Part shown: piece after piece, positions 34,197-43,532 of the stretch
How positions within the stretch are numbered: position 1 is the first letter of the stretch
Layout of the letters: each line of letters starts with the position of its first letter
From: G965220305 sp965220305
GTDB lineage: Bacteria; Chloroflexota; Dehalococcoidia; Lucifugimonadales; UBA3495
Direction of reading: 5' to 3'
DNA: 64,000 nucleotides
Assembly (NCBI GenBank): GCA_965220305.1
Contig: OZ244817.1
Span: 1,240,001-1,304,000, forward strand
Notes under the pieces: model-generated
What the model was told of the DNA's origin: nothing
Databases searched by the model: none
The model's input: the letters and a program-made list of their open reading frames with translations, nothing else
Program-made: the position numbers and the translations under genes

Positions 34197-35456
34197 TCAG
34201 GGCGCGGACTCGGTGGGCTTGGGCCGGTCGGAGATTACTCCCTCGGCCATCAAAGCCTCGATTTCGGAGTCGGACATACCCGCAATGTCTCGAAGTACAC
34301 TGACGTTGTGTTCACCTAGAGTAGCGACGTGACGGATGTCCAGGGAAGTATCGGAGATGCGGAAGGGCCTCCCGGCGTACACCCGGGGGCCGACTTCGGG
34401 AGCGCTGGGGTTGTCGAATTCCTGCAAATACCCTCGTTCCTGGAGTTGGGGGTTGGCAACCAGGTCCTGGGCCGTCAACACCGCGCCGGCGGCGACTCCA
34501 TGCTTCTGCAGGTGGTTCATCAACCCCTGGTCGTCCTGGGTGGCAGTCCAGTCGCCCAGGAGGCGGTCCAACTCGTGACGGTGCTCCCAACGGCCCACCA
34601 CGCTATCGAAACGGCAGTCCGACACCCATGAGGGGTTCCCCAGGGCCTCCTTCAGCCGCTCCCATTCAACATCGCTGGAAACCACGATGGTAATCCAACG
34701 GTCGTCTCCCCGACAGGGATAAACATTGTGAGGAGACTTCCACAAATGCCCGCATCCCAGCCGGCTGCGGGTTATGTCTCTCTGGGCTTCCAGGATGGCC
34801 GGGCCTACGGAGGAAACGCCGGTCTCCTGCATCGTCAGGTCAATTCGCATACCCTTGCCCGTCTTCTTCCGCTGGTACAGGGCCAATAGCAAAGCGTAGG
34901 CCACGTTGTTGCCCACGGAATGGTCCATGTAATTGTTGCTGGCCCGCATTGAGGGTCCCCCCTCGTAGCCGGTCAGGAAAGAGAGGCCACAGGCAGCATC
35001 CACGGTACGCGCCCGGGAGCCCGCGCGACGCCAGGGTCCGGTATATCCGTAGGCGGTGCTGCTCAGGGTAATTATCTGGGGGTTGACGGCGGATAGGCTG
35101 TCGTGGTCGAAGCCAAAGCGTTGCATGGTGCCGGGGCGGAAATTATCGGTCACAATGTCGCAGCTTTCGGCCAGCTTCAGGAAGACCTCTTTTCCCCGGG
35201 GATGGGTAACTTCCAGGCAAAGGCTCTGCTTGTTTCGGGTGCCGAAGTAGGCCAGGTTGCCGCCTTCGTTCCACCACACCTCTCCGGCCTGACCATCGGG
35301 ATAGGGGCCGTTCTTGCGGTCCTGCAAATGGTCGACACTCTCCACACGAATGACCTGCGCTCCCAAGTCGGCCAGAAACGACGTACCCCAGGGCAGGGCG
35401 TGGACTTGCTCCAGGGTAAGCGCTTTTACACCTTCCAGAATTTTCTTGGGGGACAT
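34197..35456 (-). CDS. CaiB/BaiF family CoA-transferase
   Basis: A 419-residue family III CoA-transferase beginning MSPKKILEGVKALTLEQVHA. LADLGAQVIRVESVDHL near residue 30, NKQSLCLEVTHPRGKEVFL near 73, DNFRPGTMQRFGFDHD near 97 and GMRIDLTMQETGVS near 215 are family blocks. The start at 35454-35456 has agaggtg upstream; the frame extends 14 codons further without a site. It is likely co-transcribed with the next CaiB gene (103 bases apart). Confidence 0.9.
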   Translation of the reverse strand: MSPKKILEGVKALTLEQVHALPWGTSFLADLGAQVIRVESVDHLQDRKNGPYPDGQAGEVWWNEGGNLAYFGTRNKQSLCLEVTHPRGKEVFLKLAESCDIVTDNFRPGTMQRFGFDHDSLSAVNPQIITLSSTAYGYTGPWRRAGSRARTVDAACGLSFLTGYEGGPSMRASNNYMDHSVGNNVAYALLLALYQRKKTGKGMRIDLTMQETGVSSVGPAILEAQRDITRSRLGCGHLWKSPHNVYPCRGDDRWITIVVSSDVEWERLKEALGNPSWVSDCRFDSVVGRWEHRHELDRLLGDWTATQDDQGLMNHLQKHGVAAGAVLTAQDLVANPQLQERGYLQEFDNPSAPEVGPRVYAGRPFRISDTSLDIRHVATLGEHNVSVLRDIAGMSDSEIEALMAEGVISDRPKPTESAP

Positions 35457-35661
35457 CTTACACCTCTGACGTCGATGTTTCCTGTTTTGCCTGTTCACTG
35501 TAGCCGCCCATCAGAAACGGGGGAAAGGACGGTACCGCGAACCATTTTAGCACAGCAGGTTGTACCCAAGGGCGGGGAAGCTTCCAGCGCAGCGCCAACT
35601 TTGCCGCAGCCTATTGCCGTATAATGGGGGCCCGGACTCATCCTAGCCGCCGAGGGCCTCG

Positions 35662-37152
35662 ATGCTTGCAGCCATAACCCAGAGCCCCAATTACAAGTGG
35701 TGGGCTTTCGGCGCCATTGCCGTCGGCACCTTTGCTTCGGTTGCCGACCACGGCAGCGTGAACATCGCCCTGCCGTCCATTGCCAGGGACTTCGGCACCG
35801 ACATCCCCAGTGTGCAGTGGGTGGTAATCGGCTACGCCCTGACCATCAGCGCCCTACTGCTGCCGATGGGACGCCTGGCCGACCTGGTGGGCCGGAAGAA
35901 CGTATACATCGCCGGGTCCCTGGTGTTCATCCTGGGCGCCCTCATAGCCGGCTCATCCCCCAATTTGCCGGTCCTCATCCTCTCCCGGCTGCTCCAGGGG
36001 GCGGGGGCCGCCATGACCCAGGGCACCGGCATGGCAATCACCGTGGCGGCGTTCCCCAGCAACGAGCGAGGCAAGGCCATCGGCTCCATCATGACGATTG
36101 TAGGAATTGGGGCCGTGGCGGGACCGGCGGTGGGCGGAGTTCTGGTAGATGCCCTGGGCTGGCGCTCCGTGTTTTTCGTGAATATCCCCATGATCACCCT
36201 GGGCATAGTGACCGGACTGGCGATACTCCTTCAAGACCGGGAACAGCAGCCACCGGCGGACCGCCGCCAGTCGGCCTTTGACTGGGCGGGAGCCGCGCTT
36301 TCCACGGGAGCCCTATCCCTATTCCTGCTGGTCATTACCAACGGTCACAGGTTCGGGTGGTACGCCGCACCCATTCTTATAGGGACTTCGGGTTTCGCAG
36401 TCCTGTTGGCGGCCTTCATCTGGTGGGAACTGCGGTGCCCCAGTCCTCTGTTTGACCTGAGACTTTTCAAGCGTCCCACCTTCTCCTTTGGCGTAAGCGC
36501 CGGCTTTCTCATCTTTGTGGGCAGCTCATCGGTGTTGTTCCTGACCCCTTTCTATCTGCAGCGGATTCTGGGATACAGCCCCCGGGAGGCGGGGCTGATA
36601 GTCATCCCGGGGGCCATTTGTATGGCCCTATTGGGGCCGATTATCGGTCGGCTTTCGGACCGTTACGGTTGGCGGACCTTCACCATCGGCGGGTTGGCCC
36701 TGTCCACCACGGGCCTGTTGGTCCTTGCCAGTTCCACCGACCAGTCCTCCCTGCTGCGGGTTTTGCCGGCGTTGATGCTGTTGAGCAGCGGGATGGGAGT
36801 GTTCTATTCCCCCAACTCCAGCTCAATCCTCAGCGCCGTGGAGCGGGATAGGTACGGGGTAGTTTCCGGCTTCCTGAACCTGGTGCGCAACGCCGGGAAT
36901 GTTACCAGCGTAGCCTTCGCCACGGCCATAGTCACCGCGACCATGGGGTCTCTGGGGTACGAGCCAAACCTTGAAGCGGTCCAGGCCGGAGGAGCTGCCG
37001 GGGTGGGCAAGGCCTTCGTCGCCGGTTTGCGGAACGCCTACCTGATAATGGCCGGACTGCTGCTGGTGGCTATGCTGGTATCGGCGTTCCGGTTCAACCC
37101 AATCCAAGAGACGCAGATTGCGCCCAGCCCGGAGACCAGCCGGGCCGGGTGA
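35662..37152 (+). CDS. MFS transporter, DHA2 (EmrB/QacA) 14-TM type
   Basis: A 496-residue drug:proton antiporter-like protein with about fourteen hydrophobic segments. Motif A, MGRLADLVGRKNVYIAG, is near residue 73, and motif C-like GIGAVAGPAVGGVLVDALGW region near 150 (key GPxxGG) marks an antiporter. WVVIGYALTISALLLPMG is the DHA2 TM1-TM2 pattern. Exports lipophilic compounds by inference; no regulator gene is adjacent. A TATAAT lies at 35620-35625, a reasonable -10 box for this gene. Confidence 0.88.
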   Translation: MLAAITQSPNYKWWAFGAIAVGTFASVADHGSVNIALPSIARDFGTDIPSVQWVVIGYALTISALLLPMGRLADLVGRKNVYIAGSLVFILGALIAGSSPNLPVLILSRLLQGAGAAMTQGTGMAITVAAFPSNERGKAIGSIMTIVGIGAVAGPAVGGVLVDALGWRSVFFVNIPMITLGIVTGLAILLQDREQQPPADRRQSAFDWAGAALSTGALSLFLLVITNGHRFGWYAAPILIGTSGFAVLLAAFIWWELRCPSPLFDLRLFKRPTFSFGVSAGFLIFVGSSSVLFLTPFYLQRILGYSPREAGLIVIPGAICMALLGPIIGRLSDRYGWRTFTIGGLALSTTGLLVLASSTDQSSLLRVLPALMLLSSGMGVFYSPNSSSILSAVERDRYGVVSGFLNLVRNAGNVTSVAFATAIVTATMGSLGYEPNLEAVQAGGAAGVGKAFVAGLRNAYLIMAGLLLVAMLVSAFRFNPIQETQIAPSPETSRAG

Positions 37153-37186
37153 GGGCTCTGGAGCATCGGCCAAACCGAGCCAGGGA

Positions 37187-37903
37187 CTAAATCCCTTCGC
37201 CGCCGGCCCGCCTGACCCAATACTCCCAGACCCGGTCGGCGCTGGTAGGACGCATCTGCGCTTCGGCCATCAGTTCCGTCTCTCCCGGAGAAAGGTAGGT
37301 TACTTCGCCCAGCCGTAGCCCGTCCATCAGCAGTTGGGCGTTCACCTGGAGGTACACCGAGGCCATCACCGCCTCCCGGACCGATTGGCCCGCCACGACG
37401 CTCCCGTGGCCGCGCATCAGGGCGACTCTACCCCCACCGACGGCTTGGGCCAGGTCCCGGCCCTGCTCTATGTTGGTAACCAACATACTGGTATCGCCAA
37501 ACTTGTGCCGTATATCCCAGATGGGCACGTCTTGGCCGATGAGGGCGGCCACGTGGACCACCGGCCTGATGGGAGTGTTGGTAATGCTGAAGGGAATCAC
37601 CGCCAGGGAGTGGTTGTGAACCACCGCCTGCACATCCTCCCTCGACTCATAGACCGCGCCGTGGATGAACCTTTCGGAGTAAATGGCCCGGTCCTGCTGG
37701 TCGAGGGCGTCCCCCTCTAGGGTGAACTCCATTATGTCATCCAGAGTCACCAACTCCGGACTCCGGGAGCGGGACAGCAGAAACCGCTGGGGATTGTCCG
37801 GGTGGCGTACACTCACGTGCCCATAGGCGTCCACCACGTTTTCGTGGGCCAGGATTCGGTTGGCGATTACCAGGTCTTGCCGGCAGGTCGTATAGTCGGA
37901 CAT
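37187..37903 (-). CDS. class II aldolase/adducin family protein
   Basis: A 238-residue zinc-dependent aldolase-fold protein. Zinc ligands are visible in VVHNHSLAV near residue 96 (HxH) and in RGHGSVV near 161. AYGHVSVRHPDN near 26 is the phosphate-binding region of this family, though here more like the decarboxylase/aldolase branch that acts on non-phosphorylated substrates. Likely cleaves or decarboxylates a hydroxy acid. Convergent with the MFS gene before it; no operon partners. Confidence 0.87.
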   Translation of the reverse strand: MSDYTTCRQDLVIANRILAHENVVDAYGHVSVRHPDNPQRFLLSRSRSPELVTLDDIMEFTLEGDALDQQDRAIYSERFIHGAVYESREDVQAVVHNHSLAVIPFSITNTPIRPVVHVAALIGQDVPIWDIRHKFGDTSMLVTNIEQGRDLAQAVGGGRVALMRGHGSVVAGQSVREAVMASVYLQVNAQLLMDGLRLGEVTYLSPGETELMAEAQMRPTSADRVWEYWVRRAGGEGI

Positions 37904-38097
37904 TTTCCCCCGTGGTCGCGTTGCGACAGCGCTTTCTTAGCTATTGGGCCTCATGCCGATGGGACAGTTGAGAGGCGACAGAAACAGGAGCGTTGGTTTC
38001 TACGTAAAGTCAGCCGGAGTCGAGAAGTTCGAGGCATGGCTACCGTCGGGTAGAGGCCAGCCAATGACGATGTCGAGTTGGGACCGGTCCCAACGGT

Positions 38098-38430
38098 CTA
38101 ACGCATCAGCATTCGTCGGAAGAGCCGGCCCAGCCTCGTTGCCACTCCCACCTCTTCACCCACGTCTTGGCGGGGCGCTTCGACGGACGGCAGGTCGGAA
38201 GTCTGGTGCTCGGGCGAATCGGATATAGGGAGTTTGGCGCGCAATACTTCGGAGTCCAACTCCAAGGGCCAACTGACCCGACAGGTATGGCAGAAAAGGT
38301 CGTTGGGGCCTCTCCGGTACTCCAATCCCCGGCGCTGCCCAAACCCTTTTCCGCACCCCGGGCACTTACCCTGTTTGAACCGCTCTATCGCGGCGGCATA
38401 GGCAAGCTCGCCGTCGCTCCGCAGTGACAT
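38098..38430 (-). CDS. hypothetical zinc-ribbon protein
   Basis: A 110-residue protein with two Cys pairs, KCPGCGKGF near residue 22 and LFCHTCRVSW near 46, spaced as in a zinc ribbon. The first 20 residues form a short helix (ELAYAAAIERFKQ); the last 50 are polar with a basic tail (RLGRLFRRMLMR). I do not recognise a family. GGGGGT lies a few bases before the ATG. Orphan gene. Confidence 0.55.
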   Translation of the reverse strand: MSLRSDGELAYAAAIERFKQGKCPGCGKGFGQRRGLEYRRGPNDLFCHTCRVSWPLELDSEVLRAKLPISDSPEHQTSDLPSVEAPRQDVGEEVGVATRLGRLFRRMLMR

Positions 38431-38879
38431 TCCAGACCCCCATCTACATCCAGCGGTATCCCTCTAGGGAGAGGCGCATCCAAGTTGGTCCCAGGTGAAA
38501 GAATTCTGGAGCAACGGCAGCACGCTGAAGGAACAATTCGTTGCACCGGAAGCCTGCTGTGCAGGACTTAGTCGTTGCTCACAGGTGACGGAAGCATTAT
38601 ATTCGACTAGCAAATTTTACCTTCCTGATAGTATTGACGCAAGACTCAACTACCAAGTGATGTGGGCGGACTACCAAGATGACGGCCCAGGTTGACGCTG
38701 CTTTAAGTCTCGGAATGGAGGCCCCCCACCCCTGGATTTCGGCCTCCACCGGAATGAAGGTTAGGGGGCTGGCTGCAAGGGGCAACTGGGGAAATTAGCA
38801 AAGGTGTGGTACATTGGGTTGCAAGAGTCCGGCGCTCTATTGGAGCGCTCCTCGGCCTTCATAGACACGGAGAACAGAG
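38431..38879. other. intergenic stretch with an inverted repeat
   Basis: No gene seen. GAGCAACG (38509-38516) and CGTTGCTC (38573-38580) are perfect complements 56 bases apart, with further GC-rich partial pairings between them, so a small structured RNA is possible but not supported otherwise. A second short inverted repeat (ggaggcc ... ggcctcc) lies near 38715-38750. Confidence 0.4.
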
Positions 38880-39335
38880 TTGATCTGGGAAGACTTCAAG
38901 CAAAGTGCGCCGATTCTGGCCGCCCTGGGAGAGGAGCGGTTCCAACGCACCGGACTGGTGCTGATTGCTACCCTGAGAAAGGACGGCTGGCCCCGTATCT
39001 CTCCGGTGGAGCCGTTAATCGCCGACGGTCACCTGTACCTGGGAATGATGTGGCAGTCCCGCAAGGCCTTGGACCTATTGCGGGACCCCCGATGCACCGT
39101 CCACAGCGCCGTCTCCAACCGGGACGGCACCGATGGCGAGTTCAAAGCCTTTGGCCGCGCCATTGACGTACAAGACCCGGGGATGCGCCGGAGTTATTGC
39201 GCCGCCCTGTATGACAAGATAGGCTGGAGTCCCGAAGAGCCCGAGTACCACCTCTTCTCCGTAGATATAGAAAGCGCGGCCTTCATCATCATTCAGAACG
39301 GCGAACAGGACCAGCGGATATGGAAGGCCGAATAG
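38880..39335 (+). CDS. pyridoxamine 5'-phosphate oxidase-like FMN/F420-binding split-barrel protein
   Basis: A 151-residue split-barrel flavoprotein. IATLRKDGWPRISPVEPLI near residue 32 (key TLRxDGxPxxSPV) and GMMWQSRKALDLLRDPR near 58 are the PNPOx-like pattern, seen in F420- or FMN-dependent reductases and haem-degrading relatives. The start is TTG at 38880 with ggaga upstream. Substrate unknown. Confidence 0.75.
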   Translation: MIWEDFKQSAPILAALGEERFQRTGLVLIATLRKDGWPRISPVEPLIADGHLYLGMMWQSRKALDLLRDPRCTVHSAVSNRDGTDGEFKAFGRAIDVQDPGMRRSYCAALYDKIGWSPEEPEYHLFSVDIESAAFIIIQNGEQDQRIWKAE

Positions 39336-39392
39336 GCCCTTCATCCGGCAGCAAAGAATAGGCCCGGTCCCGGCAGGTCCGTTTTCTGGGCG

Positions 39393-39557
39393 ATGGTGGA
39401 GACCTTCGCCACCATTGGGACTTACGACCAGATAATCGACCGGGGCAAGGCCCGCTATGGCGGCTTCGCTACCCAGATTGGGTTCACCCTACTGGTAACA
39501 AAATCCGGCGACGAAGACCGGCTGCGCCAGAAAATTCAGGAGTTGCAGTCCATTTAA
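39393..39557 (+). pseudogene. C-terminal fragment of an LLM-class F420/flavin oxidoreductase
   Basis: A 54-codon open stretch encoding VETFATIGTYDQIIDRGKAR, then GFTLLVT and a final helix ending IQELQSI. This reads like the last 50 residues of a luciferase-like oxidoreductase, where the segment for cofactor-site closure and the C-terminal helix lie. The rest of the gene is absent upstream; the PPOX gene ends only 57 bases before. Probably the scar of a deletion. Confidence 0.55.
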
Positions 39558-39574
39558 GTCCAGGAGGAATTCAC

Positions 39575-40462
39575 ATGCCTTACGCAAACATCAACGGCGT
39601 CAACATCTACTACGAAGAATACGGCTCCGGGCCGCCGGTCATCCTCACCCCGGGCGGTCGGGTCGACCGGGAGGGCTTGCGCCCCCTGGCGGCGCTGCTG
39701 TCCCCCAAGTGCCGGGTAATTATCCACGACCGGCGTAACTGCGGACGCTCCGACGTGGTAATCGCCGGGGAGTTATCGGAACAGCACCACTGGGCCGAGG
39801 AAATGGCGGGACTCCTGCAATACCTGGGAGCCACACCCGCCTATGTTGCCGGGGGTTCCGCCGGTTCGCGGACATCCCTGACCCTGGCGGTGCGGCACCC
39901 TGAACTGGTCAAGGGGCTGTTCATTTGGGAAGTCAGCGGCGGCCCCAGGAGCGCGGAATTGATGGGTCCCGGTTACTACGGCCAGTTCATCGAGGCGGCG
40001 GAGCGGGGAGGTATGGCTGCGGTGGCGGAGACCGAGTTCTTCGCCCAGCGTATCGTCGACAACCCCTCCAACCGGGAGCGGCTGCTATCCATGAACGTGG
40101 ATGACTTCTGCGCGGTGATGCGGCGGTGGCACACGGCCTTTGCCGCCCCCAACCCGGTCAGCGACCTGACCGAAGAGCAGTTGCGCTCCATCCAATGCCC
40201 GATAGTCCTCTTTGAGGGCAACACCCCGGACGACGTGCACCATAGGTCGGCGGCGGAAGCCGTGCATCGGTTGGCGCCCCATTCGGAACTGCGGCCCTCG
40301 GCCTGGACCCACGAGGAATGGGCGGTCATCGGTCAGCACGACGACACCTTCCCGGGTATAGGCGCAACCAACCGCTACCACATGAAAGCGACCTTCTACG
40401 TCGAGCAATTGTTGGGGTTCATCGCCAAGGCGGAGGCTGCGGAACGAGTGCCGACGGGGTAG
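39575..40462 (+). CDS. alpha/beta hydrolase
   Basis: A 295-residue hydrolase. MPYANINGVNIYYEEYGSG is the usual first strand; HDRRNCGRSD near residue 50 is the loop after strand 4; the nucleophile elbow is GGSAGS near 92 (Ser). A catalytic Asp is likely in FEGNTPDD near 212 and His in the region of WTHEEWAV near 247. Substrate unknown; epoxide-hydrolase and esterase relatives share this look. AGGAGG precedes the ATG. Confidence 0.82.
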   Translation: MPYANINGVNIYYEEYGSGPPVILTPGGRVDREGLRPLAALLSPKCRVIIHDRRNCGRSDVVIAGELSEQHHWAEEMAGLLQYLGATPAYVAGGSAGSRTSLTLAVRHPELVKGLFIWEVSGGPRSAELMGPGYYGQFIEAAERGGMAAVAETEFFAQRIVDNPSNRERLLSMNVDDFCAVMRRWHTAFAAPNPVSDLTEEQLRSIQCPIVLFEGNTPDDVHHRSAAEAVHRLAPHSELRPSAWTHEEWAVIGQHDDTFPGIGATNRYHMKATFYVEQLLGFIAKAEAAERVPTG

Positions 40463-40595
40463 CGGGCTGCCAACCGTCGCCATCCACCTCTCCCATTCGT
40501 GGGAGATGAATCAAAACTGGGGCCGGCCCGGCCACCACCCCCAGCCCGCCCCGGAGGGACTGAAAGGCGGGCGACACCGGAGGGGAAACAAGAAG

Positions 40596-40832
40596 TTAGT
40601 CCCCTACGCCGGGCAGCCAGTGGAACACCGGGGGAGTACCATCGCCGTGGGTGTGGCCTGCCAGCAAGGCCAGCACTTCCCGGTGATTACGGCGCATTTC
40701 TTCTCGCAGGTTGCCTATCTCACTTCGGAGGTCGCGAACCAGCCAAAATACCCAGCCGCCAATCAGGGTTATCAAGGCCAGCATCAACGCACCCACAGCG
40801 GCAATTGCCTGGACGCTGGCTGCATCTATCAT
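40596..40832 (-). CDS. small membrane-anchored coiled-coil protein
   Basis: A 78-residue protein with one N-terminal membrane helix (AVGALMLALITLIGGWVFWL, residues 9-28) followed by a charged helix DLRSEIGNLREEMRRNHREV that could form a coiled coil. Small proteins of this design occur as XhlA-like or unknown membrane proteins. The ATG at 40830-40832 is used; an in-frame TTG five codons upstream is the alternative. The ribosome binding site is weak. Confidence 0.5.
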   Translation of the reverse strand: MIDAASVQAIAAVGALMLALITLIGGWVFWLVRDLRSEIGNLREEMRRNHREVLALLAGHTHGDGTPPVFHWLPGVGD

Positions 40833-40996
40833 AATGGTGTCGCCCAAGGTCGAGATCGTCCACGAGATAAGATTAACACAGATTGGAGCAGGTTATCAGG
40901 TCCAGTCACGCCTTGATTGGGCACGGTCATGCCCCGCATTCCGGTTTCTGGTAGAATAGCCCGGCTTAAGACAATCATTTTTGGGGAGATCACAGA

Positions 40997-41507
40997 ATGG
41001 TTAGATACTGGGCTATGTCACCGTACCCCTTCGGCGGAAGCGGAACCAAAAGGCAACGTGAAGTGTTCAAGCGAGTCTGGGAATATGACCGTGAGCACGA
41101 TGTCATAGCTATCGGATGGGGTAGTGGATTGGGAGACCCCAGTTCTTGGTCCCGAGAGGAACTGGAGGGCAGGTACTTGGAGGTTTACCCGGGCAAAACG
41201 GGCGGATTGCGCCAACTAACGAATTTCCTCGAGATCCAGCCGGGCGACCGGATTATCGCTAAGGGTGGGCGAAGGAAGATTGTAGGGGTAGGTACGGTTG
41301 CGAGGGAGGCATATTACGACCGGGCCAAAGGCCGAGAAAGGGCCAGGATCCCGAATTTTTGCCTCTTATGAAGTAGTCCATGAATATTTCCTCTCCGTTC
41401 AATGGGATGACGTAGAGGAGAAGGAGTTACCTTACATGGTTTTTAACAGGGTTACCCTTCACAAGTTGTCGGAGGACAGATTCAAGGAACTGACCGGAGG
41501 GATTTAG
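40997..41507 (+). pseudogene. EVE/PUA-like domain protein, frameshifted
   Basis: The first frame gives MVRYWAMSPYPFGGSG, then DVIAIGWGSGLGDPSSW and FLEIQPGDRIIAKGGRRKIVGVGTV, a pattern of EVE/PUA-type domains that bind modified bases. The frame breaks in a run of five T (41356-41360). Removing one T lets it continue FASYEVVHEYFLSVQWDD and end with FKELTGGI at 41507. The whole is 511 bases, one more than 170 codons. A real pseudogene and a homopolymer error are both possible. Such domains often accompany restriction systems, but none is next to it. Confidence 0.65.
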
Positions 41508-41616
41508 GCATCTCGTCAGACCGCATAAGCTCCATGCCCCTGGGTGAGAAATTTCTGGTAGAATCCCATCAAGCGGGCGGGTACTGCCCGCATCCTGCAA
41601 AGCGAGGTAAACAGCT

Positions 41617-42345
41617 ATGCCATCCTTCACCGACAAGCTGCAAGTAAACGGCGAGGAAATGGAGGTCTACGCCAGCATTCCCAGCGGCTCCGGCCCCTTC
41701 CCTGCCATAGTAATTGCCTTCCACGTGGGCGGAATGGACGAGTTCGACAAGACCATGGCCGACCGGCTGGCCGAGGAAGGCTACGTGGCCGTGGTCCCAG
41801 ACCTGTTCCACCGCCTCAGCGCCGAGGTGATGGCCGGTCCCCGCCTAGACCGTCTGGGACACCTGAGCGACCCGGACATCATCGCCGACATCAACACCAC
41901 GGTGGACTTCCTCCAAAGCAACCCCCACGTTGACGGCGAAAGGCTGGGCATCACCGGCTTCTGCATGGGCGGCAGGATTGCCTGGCTGATGGCCGCTGTC
42001 AACCCCGCCTTCAAGGCCACGGCGCCCTACTACGGCGGCAACATCATGACCCCCTGGGGCACAGCTACCCAGGCGCCCTTCGAGTTGACCAACGGCATCA
42101 ACTGCCCCATGATGTTCCACTTCGGCCAGACCGACGCCAACCCCTCACCGGAAGACCAGGTGAAACTGGACGACGAACTGAATCGGCTGGGCAAGGCCCA
42201 CCAGTTCTTCTCCTATCCCGGCGCGGGCCACGCCTTCATGGACTTTACCGGAGAGCGTTACCACCAGGAAGCCGCCGATACCTCCTGGCCCAGGACTCTG
42301 GAGTTCTTCGCCACCCACGTCAAGGGAGCTGCCGTAACTACGTAG
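41617..42345 (+). CDS. dienelactone hydrolase family protein
   Basis: A 242-residue alpha/beta hydrolase of the dienelactone-hydrolase group. The nucleophile is Cys in GFCMGGRIAW near residue 117; Asp in FGQTDANPSPED near 172 and His in GAGHAFMDF near 208 complete the triad. The opening FTDKLQVNGEEMEVYASIPSG is normal. It may hydrolyse lactones of aromatic ring-cleavage, but the family is broad. The next gene encodes an SMP-30 lactonase-like protein. Confidence 0.88.
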   Translation: MPSFTDKLQVNGEEMEVYASIPSGSGPFPAIVIAFHVGGMDEFDKTMADRLAEEGYVAVVPDLFHRLSAEVMAGPRLDRLGHLSDPDIIADINTTVDFLQSNPHVDGERLGITGFCMGGRIAWLMAAVNPAFKATAPYYGGNIMTPWGTATQAPFELTNGINCPMMFHFGQTDANPSPEDQVKLDDELNRLGKAHQFFSYPGAGHAFMDFTGERYHQEAADTSWPRTLEFFATHVKGAAVTT

Positions 42346-42447
42346 CAGCGTATTGGGGAGGCAATGACTCCGCGACCAGGCAGACACCGTAACCCAGCGT
42401 CGGCATATATCGAGATACCCTGATGGGAGTGACCCCAGGAGAATATC

Positions 42448-43344
42448 ATGCCTATAGAGCAACTGGCTCCCGAATTGGAGCGGATTGTATCAGTGGACGA
42501 GACCATAGAAGAACTGGGCAACGGTTTCGGCGGCGACGCCGGGCCTGCCGAGGGTCCCGTGTGGTGGCGCGAGGGCCAATACCTGGTTTTCAGCGACATC
42601 GGCAACAATCGGCGAATGAAGTGGGGCCCCTCCGGCAACATCAGCGTGGTCCAGGAGCCCACCAATTACGCCAACGGTCTGACCCGCGACCCCCAGGGCC
42701 GCCTGCTGGCCTGCGAGCACGAGACCCGCAGGGTGACCCGCCAGGAGCCGGACGGCAGCATCACCGTGGTGGCTAGCTCCTACCGGGGCCGGCGGCTAAA
42801 CCGCCCCAACGACGTGATAGCTAGCTCCACCGGGAACATCTACTTCACCGACCCAGGATTTCCAACCCCGGGACTGGACCTGGACTTCAACGGGGTGTTC
42901 CAGGTCACGCCGGACCTGGGCACCATAACCCTGATAACCTGGGACTTCAGCCGACCCAACGGCCTGGCCCTGTCGCCGGACGAGAGCGTCCTCTACATCA
43001 ACGACTCGCGCCGCCGCATCATCCGGGCGTTTGACCTGGAACCCAACGGTATGCCCGCCCTGGCCTCCGACCGGATTTTCTGCGACCTGGGCGGAGAGCG
43101 GCCTGGCAACCCGGACGGCATGAAGGTGGACGTGGAAGGTAACGTCTACTGCGGAGGCTCCGGGGGCATCTGGGTGATGGACCCGTCAGGGAAGCACCTC
43201 GGCACCATCTTACACGGCGCGCCGGGCACCACCAACATGGCCTGGGGCGGCGATGACTGGACGACCCTGTTCTTCACCACCCGGCACACCCTGGGACGGG
43301 TCCGAATGAAGATTCCCGGGGTGCGTGTACCCGCCGGGGCCTGA
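42448..43344 (+). CDS. SMP-30/gluconolactonase family protein
   Basis: A 298-residue six-bladed propeller lactonase. EGPVWWREGQYLVFSDI near residue 32 supplies the metal-binding Glu, NRPNDVIASSTGNIYFTDPGF near 116 (key RPND and DP) and FSRPNGLALSPDESVLYIND near 168 the Asn and Asp ligands, and GNPDGMKVDVEGNVY near 217 the last Asp. It binds Ca or Zn and hydrolyses sugar or other lactones. GGAGAAT precedes the ATG. Confidence 0.9.
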   Translation: MPIEQLAPELERIVSVDETIEELGNGFGGDAGPAEGPVWWREGQYLVFSDIGNNRRMKWGPSGNISVVQEPTNYANGLTRDPQGRLLACEHETRRVTRQEPDGSITVVASSYRGRRLNRPNDVIASSTGNIYFTDPGFPTPGLDLDFNGVFQVTPDLGTITLITWDFSRPNGLALSPDESVLYINDSRRRIIRAFDLEPNGMPALASDRIFCDLGGERPGNPDGMKVDVEGNVYCGGSGGIWVMDPSGKHLGTILHGAPGTTNMAWGGDDWTTLFFTTRHTLGRVRMKIPGVRVPAGA

Positions 43345-43464
43345 TACCTCCAGCATCAACCCGGCAGCGGGCATCGGCGTCAGGCGAGGGACAGCGTAAG
43401 TTATACCCACAAGTCTGATGATACCGCCGGACTTCCGGGCCGGTTAAAAGGCTGGCAACACGAA

Positions 43465-43489
43465 GGGGGCAGGTCTATCACCTGCCCCC
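43465..43489. terminator. bidirectional hairpin between convergent genes
   Basis: GGGGGCAGGT, loop CTATC, ACCTGCCCCC: a perfect 10-bp stem between the SMP-30 gene (+) and the TPP-enzyme gene (-). Neither side has a long U-run. Confidence 0.7.
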
Positions 43490-43532
43490 TCAATCGTCCA
43501 TCCCATCGCTTCGACCGGATAGCGCGGTCCGC

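Noticed and set aside
38509..38580. Small RNA gene based on the GAGCAACG/CGTTGCTC pair
   Set aside because: Only one 8-bp pairing over 56 bases and no promoter or terminator; too weak to call, kept as a note in the intergenic entry.
41356..41371. TGA at 41369-41371 as a third selenocysteine codon
   Set aside because: The frame after this TGA makes no sense; removing one T from the T5 run restores a good protein in the other frame. No SECIS-like hairpin follows.
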